In this document: positions 22,939-32,263 of the stretch, one piece after another
Numbering within the stretch: position 1 is the stretch's first letter
Layout: each line of letters begins with the position of its first letter
Assembly: GCA_037190665.1 (NCBI GenBank)
Contig: JBBCJT010000011.1
Location: 1 to 47,967, forward strand
From: JBBCJT01 sp037190665
GTDB taxonomy: Bacteria; Pseudomonadota; Alphaproteobacteria; Acetobacterales; Acetobacteraceae
Direction of reading: 5' to 3'
Length of the DNA stretch: 47,967 nucleotides
Program-made: the position numbers and the translations under genes
Notes under the pieces: generated by a model
The model's database searches: none
Told to the model about the DNA's origin: nothing
Seen by the model: only the letters and a program-made list of their open reading frames with translations

Positions 22939-23184
22939 GGCGCAGACCTCCTTCGTTGTGGTCCGCAGATGATCGCACACCAGCGCCATGCTCAACCCCG
23001 GCGGGGCCGATCTTGCGGGTGCCGGCGGTCACGCGAGCGTCAAGCCACTGCTTCGGATTCCGCGCAGCCGCGCGATGATTGCCGTCTGTGCGAACGGGCT
23101 GGATCTCGAAAGCAACGCCGACACGACAGCAGGCTCAACGCACCAGTTGAATGATCCGAAGCTGCCTCGCCTTCTGTGAGCTGC

Positions 23185-23835
23185 TTATTCTTCCGTGCCG
23201 ATCAATGGCACGAAGCGCACCTCGCCCAGATCCTCGGTCGTGTAGTCGACCTCGCTGCGTCGCGTGATCTTCGTCAGGCGCTGCCCGATCCCCGTCACGC
23301 CGACCGGAATGACTAGCCGTCCGCCGATGGCGAGCTGCTCCTTCAGCGCATCCGGCACCCGGCCCGCCCCGGCGGAGACGATGATCGCATCGAAAGGTGC
23401 CGCCTCGGCCCAGCCCTTGCTGCCGTCACCCACCCGCATCTCGACATTGTCGTATCCGAGCACCGCGAGCCGTTGGCGCGCCCTGGCCGCGAGAGAGGCG
23501 TGACGTTCGATCGCCCGGACGCTCGCCGCGATCCTGCTCAGCACCGCCGCGGCGTAGCCGAACCCCGCGCCCACTTCAAGGACGCGATGGCCCGGCCGCA
23601 CCTCCGCCGCCTCGATCATCAAGGCGACGACGAACGGCTGCGAGATGGTCTGCCCCTCGCCGATGGGAAGAGGAGTGTCATCGTAGGCCGACTCCTCGAA
23701 CCCCTCCTCCACGAAGGCTTCCCGCGGGACCGTGCGCATGGCCTGAAGGACAAGCGGGTCGCGCACGCCCCGCCGTTCGATCTGCCCCGCGACCATGCGC
23801 TCACGCGCGCCGGCGAAGTCGGGGGGCTGGACCAC
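23185..23835 (-). CDS. pcm: Protein-L-isoaspartate O-methyltransferase
   Basis: A 216-residue SAM-dependent enzyme that methylates isoaspartyl residues in damaged proteins to start their repair. Visible landmarks are ERRGVRDPLVLQAMRTVPRE, the substrate loop DTPLPIGEGQTISQPFVVAL and the SAM motif HRVLEVGAGFGYAAAVL, then FDAIIVSAGAGRVPDAL and GGRLVIPVG. The start is a GTG at 23835. It lies 13 bp downstream of the CBS-domain gene on the same strand, so they are likely co-transcribed. Length is standard. Confidence 0.92.
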   Translation of the reverse strand: MVQPPDFAGARERMVAGQIERRGVRDPLVLQAMRTVPREAFVEEGFEESAYDDTPLPIGEGQTISQPFVVALMIEAAEVRPGHRVLEVGAGFGYAAAVLSRIAASVRAIERHASLAARARQRLAVLGYDNVEMRVGDGSKGWAEAAPFDAIIVSAGAGRVPDALKEQLAIGGRLVIPVGVTGIGQRLTKITRRSEVDYTTEDLGEVRFVPLIGTEE

Positions 23836-23848
23836 CGCGCGGCCTGCC

Positions 23849-24283
23849 TCAGCCGGTCTGGCTGTGAGCCCCGCCGGGACGCGAGATACCCGTCAGCGCG
23901 TCTTCCGCACTGCCGTCCCCGGTGGTCATCGCCACATCCCCGAGCGAGAGGATGCCGACCAGCCGCTTGTCCCGATCCAGCACCGGCAGGCGGCGCACCT
24001 GGATATCGCCCATGTTGAGCGTCACCTCCTCCATCTCCTGATCGGCGAAGCAGTACTTCACGTCATCCGACATGACATCGCGCACCTTCGTCTTCGGACC
24101 CTTGCCCAAGGCCACGGCGCGGACGGCAATATCCCGGTCGGTGATCATCCCGACAAGGCGGTTGTCGGCGCCGACAGGCAGCGCCCCGATGTCGAGCCCG
24201 GCCATCAGCCGGGCTGCCTGCTCGATGGTCTCGTCGGCATTGGCGACGCGTACCTCCGGCGTCATTGCTTCGCTTACGCGCAT
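23849..24283 (-). CDS. Tandem CBS-domain protein
   Basis: A 144-residue protein made of two CBS domains that bind adenine nucleotides as an energy sensor: MRVSEAMTPEVRVANADETI with LVGMITDRDIAVRAVALG, then KVRDVMSDDVKYCFADQEM with LVGILSLGDVAM. The ATG at 24283 has a GGAGGG site (GGAGGGCAGCA). No fused enzyme domain is present, so it probably regulates a partner. Such proteins occur with stress genes, and the pcm gene next door fits that theme. Confidence 0.88.
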   Translation of the reverse strand: MRVSEAMTPEVRVANADETIEQAARLMAGLDIGALPVGADNRLVGMITDRDIAVRAVALGKGPKTKVRDVMSDDVKYCFADQEMEEVTLNMGDIQVRRLPVLDRDKRLVGILSLGDVAMTTGDGSAEDALTGISRPGGAHSQTG

Positions 24284-24457
24284 TGCTGCCCTCCTGCTTT
24301 TCCCGGATTGAAGGGGATGGGCGACGGGCGTCCCGCCGCCTTGCGGGGGAACGGGCCGCTCGGGGATGAGTTCCGATTGCGCCCGCCGCCATATGTGCCG
24401 GAACACCGGCTTGACCGCTCCGCGCGCGCAAAGGCTGCACGATGTCGGGGGCAGCCT

Positions 24458-24829
24458 TCAGCTATGCACTGCCCGCCCGATCGCCTGGATGATGCTGGAG
24501 ATGTCGACCGGCTTCCTGCAACGGATGACGTGAGCGAAGCGGGCCGGAATGACCGATTCGTCGTATCCGGTCGTGAACACGAACGGCACGCCGCGTTCCA
24601 CGAGCAGGTCGGCAGCGGGGAAGACCCTCTCGCCGCGAAGGTTCACGTCGAGAACGGCGCCGTCGATCTGCTCTCCCGACCTGATCAGGTCGAGCGCCTG
24701 TGCAAGAGTGCCTGCCGGACCGAGCACGATCGCGCCGACTTCGCCAAGTTCGGCGCGAAGCTCATCCGCCAGCACATACTCGTCTTCCACGACGAGGATG
24801 CGGCAGTCGCGAAGAATGGGCTCGGTCAT
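24458..24829 (-). CDS. Single-domain response regulator (receiver only)
   Basis: A 123-residue CheY-like receiver without an output domain. The acidic pair Glu15/Asp16 (ILVVEDEY), the phosphorylation site Asp61 (GAVLDVNLRGE), TTGYDE and Lys106 (RCRKPVD) are all present. Its ATG overlaps the stop of the HWE kinase gene by 4 bp (ATGA), so the two are translationally coupled and the kinase is its likely phosphodonor. Downstream signalling must run through protein contact or a phosphorelay; no output gene is adjacent. Confidence 0.92.
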   Translation of the reverse strand: MTEPILRDCRILVVEDEYVLADELRAELGEVGAIVLGPAGTLAQALDLIRSGEQIDGAVLDVNLRGERVFPAADLLVERGVPFVFTTGYDESVIPARFAHVIRCRKPVDISSIIQAIGRAVHS

Positions 24830-27393
24830 GCGGTTCCTGCTTTCACTCCCCTGTTTGATACCGGCAGCGAGATCGTGCAGCGCACGCCATCGGGTCCCGA
24901 TGTGAAGGACGTCCGGGCGTTGAGCTGATACGGCAGAGCCTGCTCGAGCAGTTCGCGACCCTGTCCCGTGTCGCCCGGTGATGATCCCGGCAAGGGCATC
25001 TCGACCCCGCTCTCCCGCCAGTCGATATGCAGCCAGGGCATATTCCCCGGACCGTCGGGCTCGAAGGACCACGTGACGTCGAGCAGCGCCTGCGGTTGCC
25101 CGAGCGCGCCGTATTTGACGGCATTGGTGGCAAGCTCATGCACCGCCATGGCCAGCATCTGCACGGTCGACGAACGCAGGCGGATACCGGCCGGGCCCTG
25201 CAGCATCACCCGCTCGAGACTGCCTTCCACGGCCGACAGCTCGGTCCGGATCAGTTCATCGAAGGTCACGCGGTCATGCGCGTGCAGCCGCGACAGCAGG
25301 CCCTGGACGCGCGACAGCGCCTCCAGCCGGTCACGGAAGCGAACGCGGAAATCCGCCAGACCGGCGCTGCTGCGCACCGTCTTCTCGGCCGTCGAGCGCA
25401 CCACGGCCATCAGGTTGCGCGTGCGGTGCTGAAGTTCGGTGATCAGGACCTTCTGCCGCTCCTCCCATTCCCGCCGTGCGGTGATGTCCTGCCCGATGCC
25501 GCCGATCCTCTCGACCTGCCCGTCGCGCCCGCGGATGGGGAAGTCGGTGCTGCGCAGCCAGCGGATCTTTCCGTCCGGACGGCGGACGCGATACTCGAAG
25601 CTGACCGATTCGCCCTGGATCACGCGCGCGATGAGGGACGATGCCCTGTCGCGATCCTCCGCCACGATGAGATCGAGCCAGGAGCGGAAGTTGTCGCCGT
25701 TGAGCGCCTCGTGCCGGCTGAGGCCGTAGATGGTTTCGAAGGCCGGCGTCAGATACTGCCACTGGAGCGTCCCGGCATCGCGGATCCACAGCACGTCCTG
25801 CGATGCCTCGCCGAACTGGCGCAGGCGCTCCTCGCTGCGCAGACGTTCCTCGGTCTCCTGATGTCGGGAGATGATGATCGCCGCGGCCTGCGTGATGGCC
25901 GCCACGAGTTCCACGTCGCGCGCATCCGGCTCCCCCGGTTCGGGGAGGTAGATCGCGAAGGACCCGACGAGGCGTCCGGTCGCGGTCTCGACCGGGAAGG
26001 ACCAGCAGCCCCGGTACCCGAAGTCGCGCGCGAGCCAGGTCCAGGCCTCCCAGCGCGGATCTTCGAGGATATCGCGCGTGATGACCGGCTCGCCGCTGGC
26101 CACGGCCAGTCCGCACGCGAGCGATTCCGGCGAGATCAGGAACCCGTCCAGGGCCCGCGCATAGGCATCCGGCATGCCCACGACGTGCCGGAGGCAGCAG
26201 CCCGCTTCATCGCCGATGTAGAACGCGCAGCGTCGGCTATCGTCCGCGTGGCTCGCCACGGCATCGGTGAGAACGCCGAGCGAGACTTCAAGCGGCGCTT
26301 CGTCCATCGCTGCGCGGAACGCTTCCTCCTGCGCGGCGAGCCAGACTTCCTTCTCGCGCAGGATCCGTTCGCTCTCCCGCTCGTGCTCATGGGCGCGGGC
26401 GGCGGCGAGTGCTGTCGCGACCTCGCGCGCGAGCAGGTCGAGGAATGTCCGGTAGCTCTCGTCGAACACCAGCCTCGGGCTGAGCCCGGCCACGAGGAAA
26501 CCGGCAAGTCCCGCGTAGCCGGATCGCGCCAGCGGCAGCACCACGGCCATCCGGGTCGGTTCGGGCCATGGGCTCGGGAATACCCGGCCGGGTCCATCGG
26601 GAAGATCGGCCACGCGGGCCATGACGCCCTGCGCGAGAACCCGGGAGAACGGCCACGGTTCGTCACCGTCCTCCAGATTCACATGCATCGGACTCGCAGG
26701 CGTTCTCGCCTCAAGCCCCGTCCGGCCCATGAGCCTCGCCGTGCGTTGCTCCTCGTCGAGCAGGTAAAGCAGCGCGAATGGCAGGTCGCGAGGTATGTCC
26801 GCGAGAACCGCCATCGTCGCCTCGCAGACATGCCCGACTGCCCTCGCCGACGCCGTCCGGTCGCCGAGCGCGGCCAGTGCGGCAAGGCGTCGGTCGCCGA
26901 GCACGCGCTGCGTCTCGTCCGTGCAGGCGCAGAACAGTCCTTCGATCGCTCCGGCTTCACCGGGAATGGGGCTGCAGGAGAGGGTCATGTAGACCTCTTC
27001 CGGGAAGCCGTTTCGCGTCATCGCCATCTCGAGCCGTTCGCTCCAGGTGGAGACGCCCTGGGTCATGACGGCATGGGCGAGCGCGCCGAGGAGCGGCCAC
27101 GCCTCCGCCCAGTGCATCGCGGCCGGCTTGCCAAGTCCCCGGGGGTGGCGCTGCCCGAGGGCCGGAACATGAGCATCGTTGTAGAACTGGATAAGCTGCG
27201 GTCCCCACCAGACCAGCATCGGGTAGCGCGCGGTCAGCATGATCTCGACGGCGGACCTGAGACCCCGCGGCCATCCGCCGGCAGGACCGAGCGGCGTCCG
27301 CGACCAGTCGAACGATGCGATACGCGAGCGCATCTCGCCTCCCGTGAGGAGGTTGAGATGCCCGTTGCTTACCCGTCCCGGGTCCTCCGGCAT
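24826..27393 (-). CDS. HWE-family sensor histidine kinase with GAF and PAS domains
   Basis: A soluble sensor kinase, 855 aa from the ATG at 27393 (GGAG at 5 bases); an ATG at 27471 is in frame but has no site. Order: an N-terminal PAS-like region (SRTPLGPAGGWP and MLVWWGPQLIQFYND, about residues 25-140), a GAF domain (about 160-330), a second GAF domain (CCLRHVVGMP to GSFAIYLPEPGE, about 370-500), a PAS/PAC domain (LYWQ-like region to GIGQDITARREWEE, about 505-640), then the kinase core. The phospho-acceptor is His656 in ELQHRTRNLMAVV; the N box is AVHELATNAVKYGAL and the WE-type motif VTWSFEP. No TM helix is present, so the ligand is cytosolic. The receiver gene follows, overlapping by 4 bp. 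Confidence 0.9.
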   Translation of the reverse strand: MPEDPGRVSNGHLNLLTGGEMRSRIASFDWSRTPLGPAGGWPRGLRSAVEIMLTARYPMLVWWGPQLIQFYNDAHVPALGQRHPRGLGKPAAMHWAEAWPLLGALAHAVMTQGVSTWSERLEMAMTRNGFPEEVYMTLSCSPIPGEAGAIEGLFCACTDETQRVLGDRRLAALAALGDRTASARAVGHVCEATMAVLADIPRDLPFALLYLLDEEQRTARLMGRTGLEARTPASPMHVNLEDGDEPWPFSRVLAQGVMARVADLPDGPGRVFPSPWPEPTRMAVVLPLARSGYAGLAGFLVAGLSPRLVFDESYRTFLDLLAREVATALAAARAHEHERESERILREKEVWLAAQEEAFRAAMDEAPLEVSLGVLTDAVASHADDSRRCAFYIGDEAGCCLRHVVGMPDAYARALDGFLISPESLACGLAVASGEPVITRDILEDPRWEAWTWLARDFGYRGCWSFPVETATGRLVGSFAIYLPEPGEPDARDVELVAAITQAAAIIISRHQETEERLRSEERLRQFGEASQDVLWIRDAGTLQWQYLTPAFETIYGLSRHEALNGDNFRSWLDLIVAEDRDRASSLIARVIQGESVSFEYRVRRPDGKIRWLRSTDFPIRGRDGQVERIGGIGQDITARREWEERQKVLITELQHRTRNLMAVVRSTAEKTVRSSAGLADFRVRFRDRLEALSRVQGLLSRLHAHDRVTFDELIRTELSAVEGSLERVMLQGPAGIRLRSSTVQMLAMAVHELATNAVKYGALGQPQALLDVTWSFEPDGPGNMPWLHIDWRESGVEMPLPGSSPGDTGQGRELLEQALPYQLNARTSFTSGPDGVRCTISLPVSNRGVKAGTA

Positions 27394-27760
27394 CGCCGCT
27401 CCACTGCCTGCCGCCGGCGAAAGTGATCTCCTTTGAGCCGCCAGGAGATGAAAGTTCATCCGAAGAAACATCCGCCGTTGATAGCGGTTGCAAACAATGG
27501 CCGGTTTTCAAGGATCGCCGATCACGCGCTGCTCTCCGGAGTGGTCGCAACTGGCCGCTTTCGATCTTCCCGGTGATCGGTCGGTCGCGTTTCCAAGTCT
27601 GGGGGTTGTGGAGCGGAGGGGCACATCAATCGCCGGCGCGAGGAGGTATGTGACGACAGTCGATCCCATACGATCCGTACGAAGCACCTCGCGCATGAGC
27701 CAACCGCCCTTCCGTCGCCTGCATGAAAGGCAACGGAGGGGCAGCGCAGCCTGAAGATGC
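27394..27760. other. Gene-free stretch upstream of the sensor kinase
   Basis: About 370 bp between the Bug-type receptor stop and the kinase start, on the same strand. It should hold the kinase promoter. I looked for an EcfG-type GGAAC/CGTT pair on the minus strand and saw none; no ORF or hairpin stands out. Confidence 0.4.
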
Positions 27761-28738
27761 TCAGTCCGTGCCCCGCAGGCCGAGGCGCGCGATCACGGCG
27801 TTCCAGCGCGCCGCTTCCTGCACCTGCAATGCGGCAAGCTGGGCCGGTTCCGTCCCGAGGATCTCATTGCCCACACGGTCAAGGCCGCCGCGCGAGTCAG
27901 GCTTCGTCTCCAGCGTGACCCGCAAGGTGGCAGCGAGTTTCTCCGCGATGTCGGCCGGGAAGCTGGCGGGCGCCACGACGCCGGCCCAGCCGAAGAAGGC
28001 CGAGTCCGGCAATCCGGCCTCCTCCAGCGTCGGCACCGTGGAGAGCTGGGCGAGCCGGCGCGGGCCGGTCTGCGCCAGCGCCACCAGCCGCCGGTCGGCG
28101 AGCTGGGGCACGGCCTCGCTCGGCACGGTGAACATCGCCTGCACGCGGCCGGCCACGAGATCCAGCGTCGCCGGTGGAAAGCCGCGATAGGGAACGTGGA
28201 CCAGATCGATGCCGAGCCGGGCCTTCAGTTCCTCCATCGCCAGATGGGTCACGGTGCCCGCACCGATCGAGGCGTAGGACAGTTGACCGGGATGCGCACG
28301 GACATGATCGATCCACGCGGCCAGACTCGGCACCGGCAGCAGGCCCTGCGGAACGGCGAGCACGAAGGGCACGCGGGTCAGCAGGCTCACGGCGCGGAAG
28401 TCACTGGCGGGATCGTAGGGAAGTGACGGGTTCAACGCCCGCGCCGTCGTCGTCGGCCCGCCGAGCACGATGCCGAGCGTGTGTCCGTCCGTCGCCTGCG
28501 CCACCGCGGCGGCAGCGAGCACCCCGGCCGCGCCCGGACGATTCTCGACCACGAAGGGCTGTCCGAAGGCCGCGGTCAGATACGGCGCCAGACTGCGTGC
28601 GAGCAGATCGGTTCCAGACCCGGCCGGCTGCCCGACAACGATCCGCACCGGGCGGTTCGGCCAGCCCGCCTGCGCCGTGGCGGATGCGTGCGTGGCGAGA
28701 AGCCCCGCGGCACCACCGATGAGGGTTCGTCGCGCCAT
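27761..28738 (-). CDS. Bug/TctC-family tripartite tricarboxylate-type binding protein
   Basis: A 325-residue periplasmic receptor. Signal peptide MARRTLIGGAAGLLATHASA is followed by WPNRPVRIVVGQPAGSGTDL, the classic Bug start with the AGSGTD loop, then PFVVENRPGAAGVLAAAAVA, YASIGAGTVTHLAMEELKAR and the carboxylate-binding region VHVPYRGFPPATLDLVAGRV. The ATG at 28738 has a GGAGGG site; an in-frame ATG at 28774 is possible. No TctA/TctB membrane genes are nearby, a common state for these receptors. It follows a LysE-type exporter gene by 38 bp on the same strand. Confidence 0.92.
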   Translation of the reverse strand: MARRTLIGGAAGLLATHASATAQAGWPNRPVRIVVGQPAGSGTDLLARSLAPYLTAAFGQPFVVENRPGAAGVLAAAAVAQATDGHTLGIVLGGPTTTARALNPSLPYDPASDFRAVSLLTRVPFVLAVPQGLLPVPSLAAWIDHVRAHPGQLSYASIGAGTVTHLAMEELKARLGIDLVHVPYRGFPPATLDLVAGRVQAMFTVPSEAVPQLADRRLVALAQTGPRRLAQLSTVPTLEEAGLPDSAFFGWAGVVAPASFPADIAEKLAATLRVTLETKPDSRGGLDRVGNEILGTEPAQLAALQVQEAARWNAVIARLGLRGTD

Positions 28739-28776
28739 GGTAGCCCTCCCGTTGCGGATGTTCCCGTTCGTCATCG

Positions 28777-29436
28777 TCAGCCTCCCGTCACCAGGGTGGA
28801 GATACGCTGGAACGCCATCATGCAGAGCAGGCCGGCGGAGCCGAGACACACGGGCCGGTGGGCATCTCCGATGGCGCGCTGCATCGCGCCGCAACCAAAG
28901 GCGGTCGCCACGGCTGCACCGACCGCCAGCGCGATCGTACCTGCCCCCAGCGCCAGAAGCGGGACAGCGCCGGCCGCACTTCCCGTGCCGGGCGCGGCAA
29001 CGCTCACGAAGTGGCTGAAGGCGAGCGGGTTGAGTGCTGCGACCTGAAAGCCGGCGAGGAACCGCGAACGGTGGGCGGCGCCTTCCTCAGGCTGTCCACG
29101 GCGCGCCAGCCGCATAATGCGCAGCGCGGCCCTCAGGAGCAGCAGGGCGGAGCCGGCGCGCAGCAGCAGATCGGTTGCCGATCCGGCGTCCAGCGACGCG
29201 GCGAGCAGCGTGGCGTATGTCGCCACGACGGCGACGCCGACGCCGGTGCCGAGACAATGCGGCAGGGCTGCACGATGTCCCCGCAGCGCGGCCACGCTCG
29301 CGACCACAAGCATGTTGGGACCCGGCAGCATGGCGATGACGGCATAGCCGAGCAGGGCGGCGCCGAGAGGCGACGGCTGCGGCAGCAGTGCATGCAGGGC
29401 CGGTTGCAGACTCTCGCCGATCACGGGGGACAACAT
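28777..29436 (-). CDS. LysE/RhtB-family amino acid exporter
   Basis: A 219-residue membrane protein with six predicted TM helices. The signature AVIAMLPGPNMLVVASVAAL (G-P-x-x-x-x-x, first helix and loop) and the GHRAALPHCLGTGVGVAVVA block are typical of LysE/RhtB exporters, which release amino acids or analogues by proton antiport. GFQVAALNPLAFSHFVSVAA is the conserved NP(L/K)xxxFF-like region. It is divergent from the winged-helix/TPR regulator gene, with 145 bp between them, and precedes the Bug-type receptor on the same strand. Confidence 0.85.
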   Translation of the reverse strand: MLSPVIGESLQPALHALLPQPSPLGAALLGYAVIAMLPGPNMLVVASVAALRGHRAALPHCLGTGVGVAVVATYATLLAASLDAGSATDLLLRAGSALLLLRAALRIMRLARRGQPEEGAAHRSRFLAGFQVAALNPLAFSHFVSVAAPGTGSAAGAVPLLALGAGTIALAVGAAVATAFGCGAMQRAIGDAHRPVCLGSAGLLCMMAFQRISTLVTGG

Positions 29437-29581
29437 CGTCGGGCTCCGCGAAACTCTCTGGGTCCGCAGCGTGGCAGTGCCCGCCCCGGCGCGTCCCGAA
29501 GCCCGCCTGATGTTTCGCTGATGCTTTGTGTAATCTGGCGGAACACGACCGCCCGGCGCGGTCCCTGCGCAGGAGGACCGG
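29437..29581. promoter_or_regulatory. Divergent intergenic region with an 11-bp-period direct repeat
   Basis: Between the exporter and the regulator lies TGATGTTTCGC followed directly by TGATGCTTTGT (29508-29529), an imperfect direct repeat with an 11-bp period. OmpR-type winged-helix proteins usually bind tandem direct repeats of about 10-11 bp, and the adjacent regulator has such a domain, so this is a candidate binding site. Confidence 0.35.
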
Positions 29582-31156
29582 ATGGAGCCGCAAGGCCCGG
29601 AGATGCTGGCCTTCGATGGCTTCGTCCTCGATCTGGGACGTGGCTGCCTGCGCGGGCCGGATGGCGGCGACATCGCCCTGCGGCCGAAGGCGTTCGACCT
29701 TCTCGTTGTGCTGGTCCGTGCGTCGGGCACGCTCGTGTCGAAGGAACAGTTGCTGGACGCGGTCTGGGGCGAGGTCCACGTCACCGAGGACAGCGTGTTC
29801 CAGGCGATCCGCGAGGCGCGGCGCGCCATCGGCGATCCGGGCGGCCGCAAGCTCCGCTCCGTGCCCCGGCGCGGCTACCTCCTCGATGTGGAGGTGCGGC
29901 GCACGCGGGAAGCGGCGCGGGCGGGGGAGCAGCTTCCCGGCCTCGTCGCCGCGCCCTCCATGCGCCCCTCGGTGGCTGTCCTGCCCTTTCGCACCGAAGG
30001 GCGCGACGCCGTGCCCGACTACTTCGCAGACGGGCTGGTCGAGGAGATCACGACGGCGCTCTCGCGCTTCCTCTGGCTGGTGGTGGTGGCGAGCAGTTCC
30101 GCCGCGGCGGCGGGGGCGCAGGGCGGATCGCTGCCGGAGATCGGGCACGCGCTCCGCGTGCGCTACCTCGTCGAGGGAAGTGTGCGGAAGATCACCGGGC
30201 GCCTGCGTATCGGCGCGCGACTGGTCGAGGCGGCAACCTCGCGGCAGGTCTGGGCCGATCGCTTCGACGGTGCCGCGGAGGATTTCTTCGCGGTGCAGGA
30301 CAACGTCACCGCCGCCATCGCCTCCGCACTCGAGCCGCGGCTGCTGCGCGCGGAGGTGGAGCGCGTGACGCGCAAGCCGACGGCGGATCTGGACGCGTAC
30401 GACCTGTACCTGCGTGCCCTGCCGCCGTACTTCGCCCGCAGCGCGGCCAGCAATGCCGAGGCGGTGCGGCTGCTCGAAGCCGCGCTCGTGCAGGATCAGC
30501 ATTTTCATCTTGCGCGCGCGCTGCTGGCCCGGTGCACGGCGAGCGCCGTGTGGCTGGGCGGAAATCCGGACCACGCCGGCGGAACCCGACGCGCCCTCGC
30601 GCTTGCCCGCGAGGCGCTGGCGTCCGGTCATGCCGATCCGCAGATCCTCGCGCTCTGCGGTCATATCCTCGCGGTCGTGGGCGGCGAGCATGAGGAGGCG
30701 GGCGCGCTGCTCGAGATGTCCTTGCGGATGAACCCGAACAGCGCGGATGCGTGGCGGCTTGGCGCGTGGGTTTCCGTGTGGAGCGGGGAGAGCGATGCCG
30801 CGCTGGCGCGGCTGGCCGAGGCCGAACGGCTTGATCCGCTATCGCCGCTGCAGGCCGACGTGCATTCCGCGCGCGCGGCGGCGTTATTCTTCGCCAGACG
30901 TTTTGCGGATGCCGCCGCCGCAGCGCGCCGTTCTCTCGCGAGCGTTCCTTCTGCCACCTCGCCGCGGCGCTTTCTCGTCGCCGCATTGGCGTATCTGGGG
31001 GATGAAGACGGTGCGCGTACCGAAGTGGCGGAGTTGCTTCGCCGGCAGCCGAGCAGTTCCCTCCGGCGTTCGAAGGAGATCAATCCCTATCGCCATGTCT
31101 GGATGATCGAACTCTTTCTCGATGGCCTGCGGCGTGCGGGCTTGCCCGAGGGCTGA
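29582..31156 (+). CDS. OmpR-type winged-helix regulator with TPR repeats (CadC/adenylate-cyclase-like)
   Basis: A 524-residue protein. Residues about 5-105 form an OmpR/PhoB winged helix (LRPKAFDLLVVLVRASGTLV, LLDAVWGEVHVTEDSVFQAI, RSVPRRGYLL). Residues about 115-260 hold a TolB-like domain seen in many such regulators (SVAVLPFRTEGRDAVPDYFA, DGLVEEITTALSRF, YLVEGSVRKITGRLRIGARL, VWADRFDGAAEDFF). The C-terminal half has TPR-like helices. No TM segment is evident, unlike CadC. No receiver domain is present, so it is not a classic response regulator. It is divergent from the LysE exporter and may control it. Confidence 0.85.
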   Translation: MEPQGPEMLAFDGFVLDLGRGCLRGPDGGDIALRPKAFDLLVVLVRASGTLVSKEQLLDAVWGEVHVTEDSVFQAIREARRAIGDPGGRKLRSVPRRGYLLDVEVRRTREAARAGEQLPGLVAAPSMRPSVAVLPFRTEGRDAVPDYFADGLVEEITTALSRFLWLVVVASSSAAAAGAQGGSLPEIGHALRVRYLVEGSVRKITGRLRIGARLVEAATSRQVWADRFDGAAEDFFAVQDNVTAAIASALEPRLLRAEVERVTRKPTADLDAYDLYLRALPPYFARSAASNAEAVRLLEAALVQDQHFHLARALLARCTASAVWLGGNPDHAGGTRRALALAREALASGHADPQILALCGHILAVVGGEHEEAGALLEMSLRMNPNSADAWRLGAWVSVWSGESDAALARLAEAERLDPLSPLQADVHSARAAALFFARRFADAAAAARRSLASVPSATSPRRFLVAALAYLGDEDGARTEVAELLRRQPSSSLRRSKEINPYRHVWMIELFLDGLRRAGLPEG

Positions 31157-31334
31157 TCGTGATCTCGGCGGCAAGCGAGCAGGCGCCACATGTCACGCGG
31201 CGCAACAACCTTTCGAAATCGAACGGGTCGCCCAGTCCTGAACCTCACCGCTCTGAGGTTCGAGCAACACGGCCGGACGGCAGCGCATCAGCGCGTCTCG
31301 ATGCCTTGGCGCAGGTCGAGGCCGCTCACCTCGG

Positions 31335-32153
31335 TCAGCACGCGGACACCGCGTGCGCGGGACCTTGCCGTTCAGCCGCACCGCCACGGATATACGCCTG
31401 CGGGCTGCATCCCATGTCGCTCCGGAACGCATAGACGAACGCGGATGTCGAGCCGTAACCGAGTTCCATCGCCGTCCGCGTCACGCCCAGCCCGCCGCCG
31501 AGCAGTTCGATCGCCTTGAACACCCGCAGTCGCCGTCGCCACGACCTGAAGCTCATGCCCAGTTCCGCCTCGAACCGGCGCGCCAGCGTGCGGCCGGACA
31601 TGCCGAGTTCGCGCCCCCATTCCTCGGGCCCGCGCGGATCGGCGGGGTCCGCGTAGAGCGTCTGGCACAGCGCCACCAGTGAGCCGTCGCGCGGCCAGGG
31701 CAGCGCACCCGCAAGGGGCTGCGCACGCCGCAACTGGTCGAGGATGAGGCCGGTCACGCGCCCCGCGTAGCCGTCGCCATCCTCCCGCCCCTCGATCGCC
31801 GCGGCCTCGATGATCAGCGCCTGCAGCAGCGGCGAGACGCCGAAGACCGTCGGACTCGCCGGCAGGCCCTGCCCGGCATCATCGGCGATCCACAGGCTGC
31901 GGAACTCCGCGCCGAGCAGCGACCCGACCCGATGCCGCAACCCGGTCGGCAGCCACACCGCCTGCTTGGGCGAGATCACGAAGGACCGCCCCTCCACCGC
32001 GACCGCCAGTACCCCGGTGATCGCGTGAACGACCTGATGCCAAGCGTGCGCGTGCTCCGGAAAATGGTGCCGCGGCGGGATGGATTGCGCGCGCACCGTC
32101 ATGGGGTGGGGCGGCATCACGCCGGGCGGCGCGGCGATCGTCTCCCATCGCAT
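31335..32153 (-). CDS. AraC-family transcriptional regulator with cupin sensor domain
   Basis: A 272-residue regulator. The N-terminus is a cupin-like sensor domain (IPPRHHFPEHAHAWHQVVHA, AVWLPTGLRHRV). The C-terminus is a two-helix-turn-helix AraC DNA-binding domain with GRELGMSGRTLARRFEAELG as the first HTH and AMELGYGSTSAFVYAFRSDM with GCSPQAYI as the second. It is divergent from the TPR-protein/MFS unit, with 110 bp between the genes, and this type often controls a divergent transporter. The neighbouring MFS permease is the likely target, by position only. Confidence 0.88.
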   Translation of the reverse strand: MRWETIAAPPGVMPPHPMTVRAQSIPPRHHFPEHAHAWHQVVHAITGVLAVAVEGRSFVISPKQAVWLPTGLRHRVGSLLGAEFRSLWIADDAGQGLPASPTVFGVSPLLQALIIEAAAIEGREDGDGYAGRVTGLILDQLRRAQPLAGALPWPRDGSLVALCQTLYADPADPRGPEEWGRELGMSGRTLARRFEAELGMSFRSWRRRLRVFKAIELLGGGLGVTRTAMELGYGSTSAFVYAFRSDMGCSPQAYIRGGAAERQGPAHAVSAC

Positions 32154-32263
32154 GGGCGCACTCCGGTTTGTCGTCTATTCTACATAACTTGGCAGACAGT
32201 CGAAAGACGGCCAGCGGACCAGCCGCTATAGGAGGCTCCCGCTTCCACCATGAAGGACCCGTG

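Noticed and set aside
27472..27700. An EcfG-type general stress promoter for the HWE kinase
   Set aside because: No GGAAC-N16-18-CGTT pair was found on the minus strand.
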